Assembly: GCF_024753215.1 (NCBI RefSeq) | Contig: NZ_JANUGV010000003.1 | Coordinates: 1-64,000 of the forward strand | Reading direction: 5' to 3' | Source of the DNA: Massilia solisilvae | GTDB taxonomy: Bacteria > Pseudomonadota > Gammaproteobacteria > Burkholderiales > Burkholderiaceae_D | DNA length: 64,000 nt | In this document: one piece after another, positions 8,143-18,154 of the stretch | How the letters are laid out: every line of letters begins with the position of its first letter | How positions within the stretch are numbered: the first letter of the stretch is position 1 | Notes under the pieces: generated by a model | What the model was told of the DNA's origin: nothing | Databases searched by the model: none | Seen by the model: only the letters and a program-made list of their open reading frames with translations | Position numbers and translations under genes: made by a program

Positions 8143-9255
8143 ATGAAACGCTTGAGAATCACCCGGCCGATCCGCACCGTCCTCGTCGCGGGGGCGGCTG
8201 CGGGCCTGTTGGCCAGCTGCTCCACGCTGAACTACTACACTCAGGCGGCGCAGGGCCAGCTTGAACTGCTCTCGGACGCAAAGCCGATCGACGACTGGCT
8301 GGCCGACCCGGCCACCAATCCCAAGCTGCGCCATCGCCTGGAAACCGCGCGCCAGATCCGCCGCTTTGCGGTGCAGGAGATGGCGCTGCCGGACAATAAC
8401 AGCTACAAGAACTACGCGGCCCTCAAGCGCCCGTACGTGCTGTGGAACGTGGTGGCCACGCCCGAACTGTCGCTGCAGCCGCTGGAGTGGTGCTTCCCGG
8501 TGGCCGGATGCGTGAACTACCGCGGCTACTACAACAAGGCAGACGCGCAGCAGTACGCCAACGAACTGCGCGCCCAGGGCAACGACGTCGAAGTGGGCGG
8601 CGTGCCGGCTTACTCGACGCTGGGCTGGTTCAGCGATCCGCTGGTCTCGACCTTCATCAACTATCCGGATGCGGAGCTGGCGCGCCTGATCTTCCACGAG
8701 CTCGCGCACCAGATCGTGTACGTGCCGGGCGACTCACAGTTCAACGAGTCCTTTGCCAGTACCGTCGAGCAGGCCGGCGTCGAGCGCTGGCTGGACCGCT
8801 TCGGCAACCCGGCGATGCGCGAGGCCTACGACAAGTACCGCACGCGCAAGCAGGACTTCCTGGAGCTGCTGCTCAAGTACCGCAAGGAGCTCGAGTACAC
8901 CTACAAGTCGCCGGTCAGCGACGGCGCCAAGCGGCAGGCCAAGGCCCAGCTGTTCGCGCGCCTGAAGGACGACTATCAGGAACTGAAGGTGCGCTGGGGC
9001 GGCTATGCCGGCTATGACAAGTTCTTTGCCGAGCCGCTGTCGAACGCGCACCTGGCCTCGATCGCCACCTACAACGATTTCGTGCCGGCGTTCCGCAACC
9101 TGCTGGCGCGCGAAAAGTCCTTCCCGGCGTTCTACCGGGCAGTGCGCCGCATCGCCGACCTCGAGCGCGAGGACCGCAACCGCGTGCTCAAGTCGCTTGG
9201 CGCAACCCTCCCGGCGCTGCCTGTGCTGCAGCGCACCATCGGCGCCTCGCGCTAG
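8143..9255 (+). CDS. Lipoprotein zinc aminopeptidase
   Basis: A 370-residue predicted lipoprotein. The N-terminus has a basic start, hydrophobic core and lipobox LASC with Cys26 as lipidation site. The zinc metallopeptidase motif HELAHQ lies at 185-190 and NESFAS about 15 residues later provides the third ligand (Glu202 or Glu209). This matches the predicted aminopeptidase family with that motif. It would act in the periplasm, attached to a membrane. It starts 5 bases after the molybdoenzyme stop, which suggests coupling, although no functional link is obvious. Confidence 0.8.
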   Translation: MKRLRITRPIRTVLVAGAAAGLLASCSTLNYYTQAAQGQLELLSDAKPIDDWLADPATNPKLRHRLETARQIRRFAVQEMALPDNNSYKNYAALKRPYVLWNVVATPELSLQPLEWCFPVAGCVNYRGYYNKADAQQYANELRAQGNDVEVGGVPAYSTLGWFSDPLVSTFINYPDAELARLIFHELAHQIVYVPGDSQFNESFASTVEQAGVERWLDRFGNPAMREAYDKYRTRKQDFLELLLKYRKELEYTYKSPVSDGAKRQAKAQLFARLKDDYQELKVRWGGYAGYDKFFAEPLSNAHLASIATYNDFVPAFRNLLAREKSFPAFYRAVRRIADLEREDRNRVLKSLGATLPALPVLQRTIGASR

Positions 9256-9425
9256 AGGACAAGCTCCAAACCGGGCAAAAGCGCTTGCACAGCGGCGCTC
9301 TGCCCGATAGCATCACAGCAGCAATGGCAAAGCCACAAGGCATCCGTGCGCGCCGCGCGGCTGTCGCTTTGCCTGGCCTGTACAGCGGCCCCACACGATA
9401 ACTACATTCGAGACAGAGGCGCCCG

Positions 9426-11108
9426 ATGGATAAAATTTGGCTCAAGTCGTACCCGCCCGGGGTACCGGCTGACATCAATCCCGACCAATACCGCTCGCTG
9501 GTGCACTTGCTGGAAGAAGCCTTCCAGAAGTACGCCGGACGCAACGCGTACGTCTGCATGGACAAGTTCCTGACCTACGGCGAGCTGGACGCCTACTCGA
9601 AGCGGCTGGCCGCCTGGCTGCAAAGCCGCGGCATGGCCAAAGGCGCGCGCGTGGCGATCATGATGCCCAATGTGCTGCAGTATCCGATTGCGCTGGCCGC
9701 GATCCTGCGCGCGGGCTATGTGGTGGTCAACGTCAACCCGCTGTACACGGCGCGCGAACTCGAGCACCAGATCCGCGACTCGGGCGCCGAGGCGATCATC
9801 GTGCTGGAGAACTTCGCGCACACGGTCGAAGAGGTGCTGGGCAAGACCCAGCTGCGCCACGTGGTCGTGGCCAGCATGGGCGAGATGCTCGGCGGCGTGA
9901 AGGGCATGCTGGTCAACTTCGTGGTGCGCAACGTGAAGAAGATGGTGCCCGAGTTCACGATCCCGAACATGGTGCGCTTCAAGGATGCGCTGGCGCAGGG
10001 CGCCAGGATGACGTTCACCGCGCAGGACGTGAAGGCCAGCGACATCGCCTTCCTGCAGTACACCGGCGGCACCACCGGCGTGTCCAAGGGCGCCACGCTC
10101 ACGCACCGCAACGTGACCGCCAACGTGCTGCAGATGGAGGAGTGGTCCAAGCCGGTGATGACGCGCGAGCCGATCCTCGAGCAATCAACCATCGTGTGTG
10201 CGCTGCCGCTGTACCACATTTTCGCACTCACCGTATGCGCGCTGTGGGGCATGCGCGCCGGCGCGCTTAACCTGCTGATCCCGAACCCGCGCGACATCCC
10301 TGGCTTCATCAAGGAGCTGCAGAAGTACCAGGTCAACATGTTCCCGGCCGTGAATACGCTGTTCAACGCGCTGGCCAACCATCCCGATTTCGCCAAGGTC
10401 GATTTCTCGGGCCTGCGCCTTTGCAATGGCGGCGGCATGGCGGTGCAGGCCGCCGTCAACGACAAGTGGAAGCAGGTCACGGGCACTCACATCACCGAAG
10501 GCTACGGCCTGTCCGAGACCTCGCCGGTGGCCACCGCCAACCGCTGCGACGTGCCGGTCTATACCGGTACCATCGGCCTGCCGCTGCCGTCCACCGAGAT
10601 TGCGATCCTCGACGACGACGGCAACGAGGTCGCGCTCGGCCAGCCCGGCGAGATCGCGATCCGCGGTCCGCAGGTGATGGCCGGCTACTGGAACCGCCCG
10701 GACGAAACGGCCAAGGTCATGACCGGTGGCGGCTACTTCAAGTCCGGCGACGTGGGCGTGATGGACGAGAATGGTTACGTCAAGATCGTCGATCGCAAGA
10801 AGGATATGATCCTCGTGTCCGGCTTTAACGTGTACCCGAACGAGCTCGAGGCGGTGATCGCGGCGCACGCCGGCGTGCTCGAATGCGCGGTGGTCGGCGT
10901 GCCGGACCAGCACTCGGGCGAGGCGGTCAAGGTGTTCGTGGTGCGGCGCGACCCGAACCTGACGGCGGACCAGCTCATGGAGTACTGCAAGCAGCAGCTC
11001 ACCGGCTACAAGAAACCGAAGTACATCGAATTCCGCGACGAGCTGCCGAAGACGAACGTCGGCAAGATCCTGCGGCGCGCGCTGCGCGAGGAGGCACAAG
11101 CCGCGTAA
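9426..11108 (+). CDS. fadD: Long-chain fatty acid--CoA ligase (copy 1)
   Basis: A 560-residue AMP-forming acyl-CoA synthetase that activates fatty acids to acyl-CoA at the inner face of the membrane. Motifs are the P-loop YTGGTTGVSKGA near residue 210, YGLSETSP near 360, and the hinge and C-terminal domain at SGFNVYPNELE and KTNVGKILRR. It is followed by a second ligase about 70% identical by eye, in the same orientation. It is preceded by about 170 bases with no other gene. Confidence 0.9.
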   Translation: MDKIWLKSYPPGVPADINPDQYRSLVHLLEEAFQKYAGRNAYVCMDKFLTYGELDAYSKRLAAWLQSRGMAKGARVAIMMPNVLQYPIALAAILRAGYVVVNVNPLYTARELEHQIRDSGAEAIIVLENFAHTVEEVLGKTQLRHVVVASMGEMLGGVKGMLVNFVVRNVKKMVPEFTIPNMVRFKDALAQGARMTFTAQDVKASDIAFLQYTGGTTGVSKGATLTHRNVTANVLQMEEWSKPVMTREPILEQSTIVCALPLYHIFALTVCALWGMRAGALNLLIPNPRDIPGFIKELQKYQVNMFPAVNTLFNALANHPDFAKVDFSGLRLCNGGGMAVQAAVNDKWKQVTGTHITEGYGLSETSPVATANRCDVPVYTGTIGLPLPSTEIAILDDDGNEVALGQPGEIAIRGPQVMAGYWNRPDETAKVMTGGGYFKSGDVGVMDENGYVKIVDRKKDMILVSGFNVYPNELEAVIAAHAGVLECAVVGVPDQHSGEAVKVFVVRRDPNLTADQLMEYCKQQLTGYKKPKYIEFRDELPKTNVGKILRRALREEAQAA

Positions 11109-11141
11109 GCATGCATGGCGCGGTGTGTGGCCAATGGCTGC

Positions 11142-11256
11142 GTAGGGTGGGCGGGTTTCCCGCCCACGCGTCCAATTGACGCATGCGCAGCCACAGCAAG
11201 GCAGCGACATGAACGCTGTGATTTGAACGCGTGGGCGGGAGACCCGCCCACCCTAC
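11142..11256. repeat. Inverted repeat, family 2 (GTAGGGTGGGC type)
   Basis: The left arm starts GTAGGGTGGGCGGGTTTCCC and includes its own hairpin GGCGGGtttCCCGCC. The right arm, ending CCCGCCCACCCTAC, is the inverted partner about 60 bases later. It lies between the two tandem ligase genes. Single hairpins of the same family occur at 30368 and 45830. Confidence 0.85.
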
Positions 11257-11321
11257 CGGGCCCAGCCAATGTGGGACGGTTTGCAGTTTGTTGGATAGCA
11301 CAAGAAGAAGGCGAGGCATGA

Positions 11322-13019
11322 ATGGATAGGTTTTGGCTGAAGTGGTATCAGGAGGGCGTGCCGGCGGAGATCGACTGGACGCAGTACCGCTCCCTGACGC
11401 ACCTGCTGGAAGAGTCCTTCCGCAAGTATGCCGAGCGTCCCGCGTATGCGTGCATGGGCAAGACGCTCACCTACGCCGAGGTGGACCGGATGTCGCAGCA
11501 GATGGCGGCATGGCTGCAGAACCGCGGATTGAAGCAGGGTGCGCGCGTGGCGATCATGATGCCCAACGTGCTGCAATACCCGGTCGCGATGGCGGCCGTG
11601 CTGCGCGCCGGCTGCACCATCGTCAACGTCAATCCGCTGTACACGCCGCGCGAGCTGCAGCACCAGCTGGTGGACTCGGGCGCCGAGGCCATCGTCGTGC
11701 TCGAGAACTTTGCGCACACGCTGGAACAGGTGATTGCGCACACCAGCGTCAAGCATGTGGTGGTGGCGTCGATGGGCGACCTGCTCGGCACGCTCAAGGG
11801 CGCGGTCGTCAACTTCGTGGTGCGCAACGTGAAGAAGATGGTGCCGCGCTACGAGATCGCCGGCGCGGTTGGCTTCAACAAGATGCTGGCCGATGCCGCG
11901 CGCATGAAGCTCACCCCGGTGCGCCTGGGGCACGACGACATCGCCTTTTTGCAGTACACCGGCGGCACCACCGGCATCTCGAAGGGCGCCGTGCTGCTGC
12001 ACCGGAACGTGATCGCCAATGTGCTGCAGAACGAAGCCTGGCTCAAGCCGACCATGTCGAAGCAGCCCGAGGGGCAGCAGCTGCAGTTCGTGTGCGCGCT
12101 GCCGCTGTACCACATCTACGCGCTCACGATCTGCGCGCTGATGGGGCAGCGTACCGGCGGCCTGAACCTGCTCATCCCGAACCCGCGCGACATTCCGGGC
12201 TTCGTCAAGGAGCTCTCGAAGTACCGCATCAACATCTTCCCGGCCGTGAACACGCTGTACAACGGGCTGCTCCACAACCCGGACTTCGCCAAGCTCGATT
12301 TCTCCAGCTTCCTGGTCTGTAACGGCGGCGGCATGGCGGTGCAGAAGGCGGTCGCGGACAAATGGCTGGCGATGACGGGCACGCCGATCGTCGAAGGCTA
12401 CGGCCTGTCCGAGACCTCGCCGGTGGTCACGGCGAACCGCTGCGACATCAAGGAGTTCACCGGCACGATCGGCTTGCCGCTGCCGTCCACCGAAGTGGAG
12501 ATCCTCGATGACGACGGCAACGTGGTCCCGTTCGGCCAGGCCGGCGAGATCGCCGTGCGCGGGCCGCAGGTGATGGCGGGGTACTGGCAGCGCGACGACG
12601 AGACGGCCAAGGTCATGACACCGGACGGCTTCTTCAAGACCGGCGACATCGGCGTCATGGACCAGCGCGGCTACACGCGCATCGTCGACCGCAAGAAGGA
12701 CATGATCCTGGTCTCGGGCTTTAACGTGTACCCGAACGAAGTCGAGGAGGTGGTGGCGGCGCATCCGGGCGTGTTCGAGGTGGCCTGCGTGGGCGTGCCG
12801 GACGAGCACTCGGGCGAGGCGGTCAAGCTGTACGTGGTGCGGCGCGATCCGAACCTGACCGCGGAAGAGCTCATGGCTTGGTGCAAGCAGGAGCTGACGG
12901 GTTACAAGCGGCCCAAGCACATCGAGTTCCGCGATGCGCTGCCGAAGACCAACGTGGGCAAGATCCTGCGGCGCGAGCTGAGGGATGAGAAGCCGGCGGT
13001 GCCTGCCGCGAGCCACTAA
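11322..13019 (+). CDS. fadD: Long-chain fatty acid--CoA ligase (copy 2)
   Basis: A 565-residue paralogue of the preceding ligase with the same motifs (YTGGTTGISKGA, YGLSETSP, SGFNVYPNEVE, KTNVGKILRR). The two genes are an old tandem duplication, since identity is only about 70% by eye. Copy 2 differs most in the N-terminal 100 residues and in the linker around 235-255, which may shift chain-length preference. A family 2 repeat separates the copies and a family 1 repeat follows this one. The ATG at 11322 overlaps a closely preceding out-of-frame ATG at 11318; GGCGAGG lies just upstream. Confidence 0.9.
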   Translation: MDRFWLKWYQEGVPAEIDWTQYRSLTHLLEESFRKYAERPAYACMGKTLTYAEVDRMSQQMAAWLQNRGLKQGARVAIMMPNVLQYPVAMAAVLRAGCTIVNVNPLYTPRELQHQLVDSGAEAIVVLENFAHTLEQVIAHTSVKHVVVASMGDLLGTLKGAVVNFVVRNVKKMVPRYEIAGAVGFNKMLADAARMKLTPVRLGHDDIAFLQYTGGTTGISKGAVLLHRNVIANVLQNEAWLKPTMSKQPEGQQLQFVCALPLYHIYALTICALMGQRTGGLNLLIPNPRDIPGFVKELSKYRINIFPAVNTLYNGLLHNPDFAKLDFSSFLVCNGGGMAVQKAVADKWLAMTGTPIVEGYGLSETSPVVTANRCDIKEFTGTIGLPLPSTEVEILDDDGNVVPFGQAGEIAVRGPQVMAGYWQRDDETAKVMTPDGFFKTGDIGVMDQRGYTRIVDRKKDMILVSGFNVYPNEVEEVVAAHPGVFEVACVGVPDEHSGEAVKLYVVRRDPNLTAEELMAWCKQELTGYKRPKHIEFRDALPKTNVGKILRRELRDEKPAVPAASH

Positions 13020-13022
13020 GCC

Positions 13023-13131
13023 CGTCGTCCCGGCGAAGGCCAAGACCCATACACCGTGTGCGTCGTCGAAACTCCGAACCGCAGCGCAGCTGCATGCTCA
13101 GCATGGGTCCCGGCCTTCGCCGGGACGACGT
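13023..13131. repeat. REP-like paired hairpin, family 1
   Basis: The left unit CGTCGTCCCGGCGAAGGCCA and the inverted right unit ending GCCGGGACGACGT flank about 55 bases. It lies only 4 bases after the second ligase stop and before the convergent phoD gene. Confidence 0.85.
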
Positions 13132-13155
13132 GCCTGAGGTGGTGGCGCGGGATGT

Positions 13156-14730
13156 TTAGCCGATCTGTTCAAGGCCCGGCCGGCCATCGGCGACGCGGAA
13201 CGTGGCGAGTGGTGCGACGCCTGACTGCACAATGCGCACATCATCCAGCCCCATGAAGCGCGCCCGCGTGGCTTGTGGCGTCACTTCCAGCATCATGTAG
13301 CCGCGCTTGTCGCTGCGCCCGTATTTGATGTGCGGGTTGCGCGTCAGGTATTCAAGCGTTTTCGCTTGCGGCCGCGAGCTCGACGTCACCGAAGTGCCGC
13401 ACAGCTCGGTGGCCACCACCCGGTTCTGCGCCGATTCCGGCCTGCTGAAGTCGGTGCGCAGTTCGGTCGCGTAGAACGTGTGCACGTCGCCGCCCAGCAC
13501 CAGCGGATTGGTGGCGCCGCTTTTCACCAGGCTGTCGAGTAGCCGGCGCCGCGCCAGCGGATAGCCGTCCCAGCCATCGGTCCAGAATCGTCCGTCCTCG
13601 GGCGTGACGATGGGCGCGTAGGTGGTCTGCGCCATCAGCGTCTGCTGTGCCAAGATGTTCCAGCGCGCGCGCGACGTGGCCAATCCCTGCGCGAGCCAGT
13701 CCTCCTGCTCGCCGCCCAGCATCGTTCGCGCGGGATCGCGCAGCTCGGCGCAGGCGCGCGCGTTGACGACGTTCGAGCCGCCACGGCCAGGCTTGGCGCA
13801 CGCTTGCGGCGTGCGGTACTGGCGATCGTCCAGCACGTGGAAGCGCGCCAGCCGGCCCCAGTCGTAGCGCTGGTACATGCGCACGCTGGCAAAGCTGCGC
13901 GGATCGGGCAGACGCACCGGCATGTGTTCGTAAAAGGCCTGGTAGGCGGCAGCCCTGCGGTCCGGGAAGTCGGTCGCGAGCCGCTCGTCGCGCAGGCCGC
14001 CGTAATCGTTGGCCACCTCGTGATCGTCCCAGGTCACGATCCATGGCGCCGCCAGGTGCGCGGCCTGCAGGTCCGGGTCGCTCTTGTACTGCGCGTAGCG
14101 CGCCCGGTACTGCTCCAGCGTGAACGATTCGTTGACGCGCTGCGGCTTGTCCGGGTGGCGCAGCTGGAACGGACCCCATTCGTAAATATAGTCGCCTAAA
14201 AACGCCACCAGGTCCGGCGCTTCGCGCACGATGTGCCGGTGCGCGGCATAGCTGCCGTATTCCCAATGCTGGCACGAGGCGACCGCGAGCTTGAGCATTG
14301 ACGGCAGCACGTCGCGCGCGGGCGCAGTGCGCGTGCGGCCGACGGGGCTGACCGCGTCGCCATACATGAAGCGGTACCAGTACCAGCGTCCCGGTTCCAG
14401 CCCGCGCGCGTCCACGTGCACGCTGTGCGCCAGCTCGGGCGCGGCCACCGCCGTGCCCCTGGCGGCGATGCGGCGGAACTGCTCGTCCTCGGCCACCTCC
14501 CAGCGCACAGTGAGCGCGACCGGCGGCATCGACGCGGCGTCCAGCGGATCGGCCAGCAGGCGCGTCCATAGGATCACCGCATTGGGCAGCGGCGAGCCGG
14601 AAGCGACACCAAGGCTGAACGGATTGACCCTGGCCGCATCTGCTGGCGCTGCTCGTCCGACCAGTGGAACGGCGAGCGCTGCCGACAGCCGGGCCGTCCC
14701 CAGCAGCAGAAGGCGCCTGCGCGCGTCCAT
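13156..14730 (-). CDS. phoD: Alkaline phosphatase D family protein
   Basis: A 524-residue exported phosphodiesterase/phosphatase. The N-terminus MDARRRLLLLG with a hydrophobic stretch is Tat-like (RR pair followed by LLL), as is usual for PhoD. An N-terminal PhoD domain occupies about residues 35-135. The metal-binding metallophosphatase part includes ASCQHWEYG, FLGDYIYEWG, TWDDHEVANDYGG and LGGDVHTFY. It would release phosphate from phosphodiesters in the periplasm or outside. It ends a minus-strand pair with the thioesterase, whose stop is 5 bases upstream of this start. Confidence 0.88.
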   Translation of the reverse strand: MDARRRLLLLGTARLSAALAVPLVGRAAPADAARVNPFSLGVASGSPLPNAVILWTRLLADPLDAASMPPVALTVRWEVAEDEQFRRIAARGTAVAAPELAHSVHVDARGLEPGRWYWYRFMYGDAVSPVGRTRTAPARDVLPSMLKLAVASCQHWEYGSYAAHRHIVREAPDLVAFLGDYIYEWGPFQLRHPDKPQRVNESFTLEQYRARYAQYKSDPDLQAAHLAAPWIVTWDDHEVANDYGGLRDERLATDFPDRRAAAYQAFYEHMPVRLPDPRSFASVRMYQRYDWGRLARFHVLDDRQYRTPQACAKPGRGGSNVVNARACAELRDPARTMLGGEQEDWLAQGLATSRARWNILAQQTLMAQTTYAPIVTPEDGRFWTDGWDGYPLARRRLLDSLVKSGATNPLVLGGDVHTFYATELRTDFSRPESAQNRVVATELCGTSVTSSSRPQAKTLEYLTRNPHIKYGRSDKRGYMMLEVTPQATRARFMGLDDVRIVQSGVAPLATFRVADGRPGLEQIG

Positions 14731-14735
14731 CGCGC

Positions 14736-15170
14736 TTACTGCGACATCAGCGATTCGAGCGGGGGCAGCTGGCGCGGTTTGCGGTCCGGCCCGGTGGCGA
14801 CGTAGGTGAGGGTGGCTTCCGTCACCTTGACCACGTGCGTCTGCAGGCGATTGCGCTCGGCGTACACTTCCACATACACGGTGATCGAGGTGTTGCCGAC
14901 CTTGACGATGTCCGCGTAGAACGACAGCAGGTCGCCGACGAACACCGGATGCTTGAACAGGAACGAGTTGACTGCAATGGTGGCAACGCGGCCGTTGGCG
15001 CGCCGGGTGGCCGGCAGGGAGCCGGCGATGTCGACCTGGGCCATGATCCAGCCGCCGAACACGTCGCCATAGACATTGGCGTCCGACGGCGCCGGCATGA
15101 CGCGCAGCACCGGCATCTTGCCCTCTGGTAGTGCATTAACGGGGGCTTGGGTATTTTCTGGCGTGGTCAT
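14736..15170 (-). CDS. Acyl-CoA thioesterase, hotdog fold (YciA-like)
   Basis: A 144-residue hotdog-fold protein that hydrolyses acyl-CoA thioesters. The segment PSDANVYGDVFGGWIMAQVD carries the family's Asn and the catalytic Asp region, and HPVFVGDLLSFYA follows. The start at 15170 (MTTPENTQ) is chosen; reading further upstream would run into the promoter region of the divergent ABC gene. It is followed directly by phoD. Confidence 0.87.
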   Translation of the reverse strand: MTTPENTQAPVNALPEGKMPVLRVMPAPSDANVYGDVFGGWIMAQVDIAGSLPATRRANGRVATIAVNSFLFKHPVFVGDLLSFYADIVKVGNTSITVYVEVYAERNRLQTHVVKVTEATLTYVATGPDRKPRQLPPLESLMSQ

Positions 15171-15232
15171 CGTGAATTTCTCTGAAAGGCTACAATCCTC
15201 CCGAATTGAACCATAAATCCCAGACACCTGCC

Positions 15233-17074
15233 ATGCGCCGCCATTCCGCACGTTCCGATACCCCGCCGCCGCCAGGCGGTCCGCGCAACGATTGGGCCAC
15301 CCTCAAGACCCTGTTCCCCTACCTGTGGGTGTACAAGTGGCGCGTGCTGGCCGCGCTCGCCTGCCTGGTCGGCGCCAAGCTGGCCAACGTGGGCGTGCCG
15401 CTGGTGCTCAAGAGGCTGATCGATTCGCTCACCATCAGCCCGAACAACCCGCAGGCGCTGCTGGTGCTGCCGCTGGGCGCGCTGGTGGCGTATGGCGCGC
15501 TGCGCTTTGCCACCACCTTGTTCACCGAGCTGCGCGAGTTTTTGTTCGCGCGCGTCACGCAGCGCGCGGTGCGCACCATTGCGCTCAAGGTGTTCCGGCA
15601 CCTGCACTCGCTGTCGCTGCGCTTTCACTTGAACCGACAGACCGGCGGCATGACCCGCGATATCGAACGCGGCACGCGCGGCGTCAGTTCGCTGGTGTCG
15701 TATTCGCTGTTCTCGATCCTGCCAACCCTGGTGGAAATCGCGCTGGTGCTCGGCTACCTGGCGCTGCACTACGACGTCTGGTTCACCGTCATCACGGCGG
15801 TGGCGCTGGTGGTGTACATCGCGTTCACGGTTACCGTCACCGAATGGCGCACGCACTTCCGGCGCACCATGAACGACCTGGACTCGAAGGCGAACACGCG
15901 TGCGATCGACTCGCTGATCAACTACGAGACGGTCAAGTACTTCAGCAACGAGGATTACGAGGCGCGGCGCTACGACCAGGGCCTGCAGAAGTACGAGAGC
16001 GCGGCCGTGCGCTCGCAGACCTCGCTGTCGCTGCTCAACAGCGGCCAGTCGCTCATCATCGCCACCGCCGTCACGCTGATCCTGTGGCGCGCCACGCAGG
16101 GCGTGATCGACGGGAAGATGACGCTGGGCGACCTGGTGCTGGTGAACTCGTTCATGATACAGCTGTACATTCCGCTCAACTTCCTGGGCGTGATCTACCG
16201 CGAGATCAAGCAGAGCCTGGCCGACATGGAGCGCCTGTTCTCGCTGCTGGAGCAGAATCGCGAGGTGGCCGACTCGCCCGGCGCACAGCCGCTGCGCACG
16301 CATGGCGCGCGGGTCGCGTTCTCGCACGTGGAGTTCAGCTACGACCCCAAGCGGCAGATTCTGTTCGATGTCGATTTCGCCATCCCGGCCGGCACGACCA
16401 CCGCCGTGGTCGGGCACAGCGGCTCGGGCAAATCGACGCTGGCGCGGCTGCTGTTCCGCTTCTATGACGTGAACCAGGGCGCCATCAGCATCGACGGCCA
16501 GGACATCCGCAGCGTGACGCAGGAATCGCTGCGCGCGCACATCGGCATCGTGCCGCAGGATACGGTGCTGTTCAACGACACGATCGAATACAACATCGCG
16601 TACGGCCGCCCGGGCGCCAGCAAAGAGGACATCGTCGCGGCTGCGCGGGCCGCGTCGATCCACGAGTTCATCGAGACCCTGCCCGACGGCTACGCGACCA
16701 TGGTCGGCGAACGCGGGCTCAAGCTTTCGGGTGGCGAAAAGCAGCGCGTCGCGATCGCGCGCACGCTGCTCAAGAACCCGGACATTCTGATCTTCGACGA
16801 AGCCACCTCGGCGCTCGATTCGAAGTCGGAGCAGGCGATCCAGGAACAGCTCAAGGAGATCGCGAAGAACCGCACCACCCTGGTCATCGCGCACCGGCTG
16901 TCCACCGTGGCCGATGCGCAGCAGATCATCGTGCTCGACCACGGCCGCATCGTCGAGCGCGGCACGCACCAGTCGCTTCTGGCGGAAGACGGGCTGTACA
17001 AGCAGATGTGGGAGCGCCAGCAGGCCCGCAAGGAGGAAGAGCTCGGCTCAGCGCTCGAAGTGGAAGAAGAGTAA
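15233..17074 (+). CDS. ABC exporter, Atm1/HMT1-type (fused membrane and ATPase domains)
   Basis: A half-transporter of 613 residues that should work as a homodimer in the inner membrane. The six-helix domain occupies about residues 20-330. The ATPase domain has Walker [10 protein letters not shown] near 400, Q-loop, signature LSGGEKQR, Walker [14 protein letters not shown] and a switch His (AHRLST). Sequence resembles Atm1/ABCB7-type exporters, which move glutathione-linked compounds and heavy-metal conjugates. I take the ATG at 15233; a TTG at 15206 is in frame. A TACAAT at 15191-15196 could be the -10 box. It is divergent from the thioesterase. Confidence 0.85.
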   Translation: MRRHSARSDTPPPPGGPRNDWATLKTLFPYLWVYKWRVLAALACLVGAKLANVGVPLVLKRLIDSLTISPNNPQALLVLPLGALVAYGALRFATTLFTELREFLFARVTQRAVRTIALKVFRHLHSLSLRFHLNRQTGGMTRDIERGTRGVSSLVSYSLFSILPTLVEIALVLGYLALHYDVWFTVITAVALVVYIAFTVTVTEWRTHFRRTMNDLDSKANTRAIDSLINYETVKYFSNEDYEARRYDQGLQKYESAAVRSQTSLSLLNSGQSLIIATAVTLILWRATQGVIDGKMTLGDLVLVNSFMIQLYIPLNFLGVIYREIKQSLADMERLFSLLEQNREVADSPGAQPLRTHGARVAFSHVEFSYDPKRQILFDVDFAIPAGTTTAVVGHSGSGKSTLARLLFRFYDVNQGAISIDGQDIRSVTQESLRAHIGIVPQDTVLFNDTIEYNIAYGRPGASKEDIVAAARAASIHEFIETLPDGYATMVGERGLKLSGGEKQRVAIARTLLKNPDILIFDEATSALDSKSEQAIQEQLKEIAKNRTTLVIAHRLSTVADAQQIIVLDHGRIVERGTHQSLLAEDGLYKQMWERQQARKEEELGSALEVEEE

Positions 17075-17151
17075 AATCTCGTTTGATCGAGATTAACAAA
17101 TGACCCGGTGGCCTGACCGCGCGGCACCGGGTCCCGGAATAATGGTCTTCC

Positions 17152-18012
17152 ATGGAAAATCAAATTCTAGAGATAGCGGAGCGCCCGCGCGCGGGTGATC
17201 CGTCGCTGGTCACGGCGCTCGAAGCCGGCAAGGTGCTGTACTTCCCCAACCTGGCCTTTGAGCCCACCGCGGACGAGCTCAAGCTGTTCACCCCGGCCAT
17301 TCGCGACCCCAAGAGCCGCAACATCAGCCAGGACGCTACTGGCCGGCTGAAGGGAGCCGCCGGCGACGAGGCCACGCAGCAGAAGCTGGCGGCAATGATG
17401 CAGCGCTTTCGCGAGCAGGCCGAGGGCCTGTTGGCCACGATGGCGCCGCGCTACATGGAGCACGTGCGGCGCGGACCGGTGAGCTTTCGCCCGTCGGTGG
17501 TGGAAACGCGCGAACAGTCGTGGCGCGCGGACGACCGCAGGCTGCACGTGGACGCGTTCCCGTCGCGGCCCAACCGTGGCGAGCGGCTGCTGCGCGTGTT
17601 CGCCAACGTGAACCCAGAGGGTGTGCCGCGCGTGTGGCGCGTGGGCGAGCCGTTCGAGGTGGTGGCGCAGCGCTTTCTGCCGCGTGTGAAGCCTTACTCG
17701 GCGTGGCAGGCCAGGGCGCTCAAGGCGCTGAGGGTGACCAAGTCGCTGCGCAGCGAGTACGACCACCTGATGCTGCAGCTGCATGACGCGATGAAGTCGG
17801 ACATGGAGTACCAGAAGAACGGGCCGCAGCTGACCATGCCGTTCCCGGCCGGGTGCACCTGGGTGTGCTTCTCGGACCAGACCCCGCATGCGGCGATGTC
17901 GGGGCAGTACATGATGGAGCTGACGGCGCAGCTGCCGCCGTCGGAGCAGTACGATCCGGATGCGAGCCCACTGGCCATCCTCACGCGCATGATGGGCCAC
18001 GCGCTCGTCTGA
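17152..18012 (+). CDS. kdoO: Kdo 3-hydroxylase (Kdo hydroxylase family)
   Basis: A 286-residue Fe(II)/2-oxoglutarate-type oxygenase that hydroxylates 3-deoxy-D-manno-octulosonic acid of the lipopolysaccharide inner core to Ko. The metal-binding facial triad is visible as LHVDAFPSRP (His132, Asp134) and the distal His246 in SDQTPHAAMSGQYMMELT. The length fits the family of Burkholderia and Yersinia KdoO. It lacks a signal peptide, in line with a cytosolic or inner-membrane-associated enzyme. Together with the PagL-like enzyme it points to tailored lipopolysaccharide in this organism. Confidence 0.88.
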   Translation: MENQILEIAERPRAGDPSLVTALEAGKVLYFPNLAFEPTADELKLFTPAIRDPKSRNISQDATGRLKGAAGDEATQQKLAAMMQRFREQAEGLLATMAPRYMEHVRRGPVSFRPSVVETREQSWRADDRRLHVDAFPSRPNRGERLLRVFANVNPEGVPRVWRVGEPFEVVAQRFLPRVKPYSAWQARALKALRVTKSLRSEYDHLMLQLHDAMKSDMEYQKNGPQLTMPFPAGCTWVCFSDQTPHAAMSGQYMMELTAQLPPSEQYDPDASPLAILTRMMGHALV

Positions 18013-18030
18013 ATCACGCCAGCTCGAAAA

Positions 18031-18132
18031 CGTCGTCCCCGCGCAGGCGGGGACCCATGCCGAGTTTGCTTGAGAGCCGACGACAACTCTGCCGCAAACT
18101 GTCCATGGGTCCCCGCCTGCGCGGGGACGACG
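18031..18132. repeat. REP-like paired hairpin, family 1
   Basis: A canonical copy: the left unit CGTCGTCCCCGCGCAGGCGG and the inverted right unit CCGCCTGCGCGGGGACGACG. It lies between convergent kdoO and asparaginase genes. Confidence 0.88.
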
Positions 18133-18154
18133 GTCTTGGAGCTAACTGAACTGA

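Noticed and set aside
9426..13019. The two tandem acyl-CoA ligases as an assembly duplication
   Set aside because: They differ at roughly 30% of residues and are separated by a unique repeat-containing spacer, so they are true paralogues.
15206..15232. TTG start for the ABC exporter
   Set aside because: In frame but only about 10 bases after the likely -10 box, without a ribosome site. The ATG at 15233 is more likely, though a leaderless start cannot be excluded.
15167..16969. 600-codon minus-strand frame opposite the Atm1-type exporter
   Set aside because: Antisense to a clear ABC exporter with all motifs; composition is typical shadow, and it would overlap the thioesterase promoter region.
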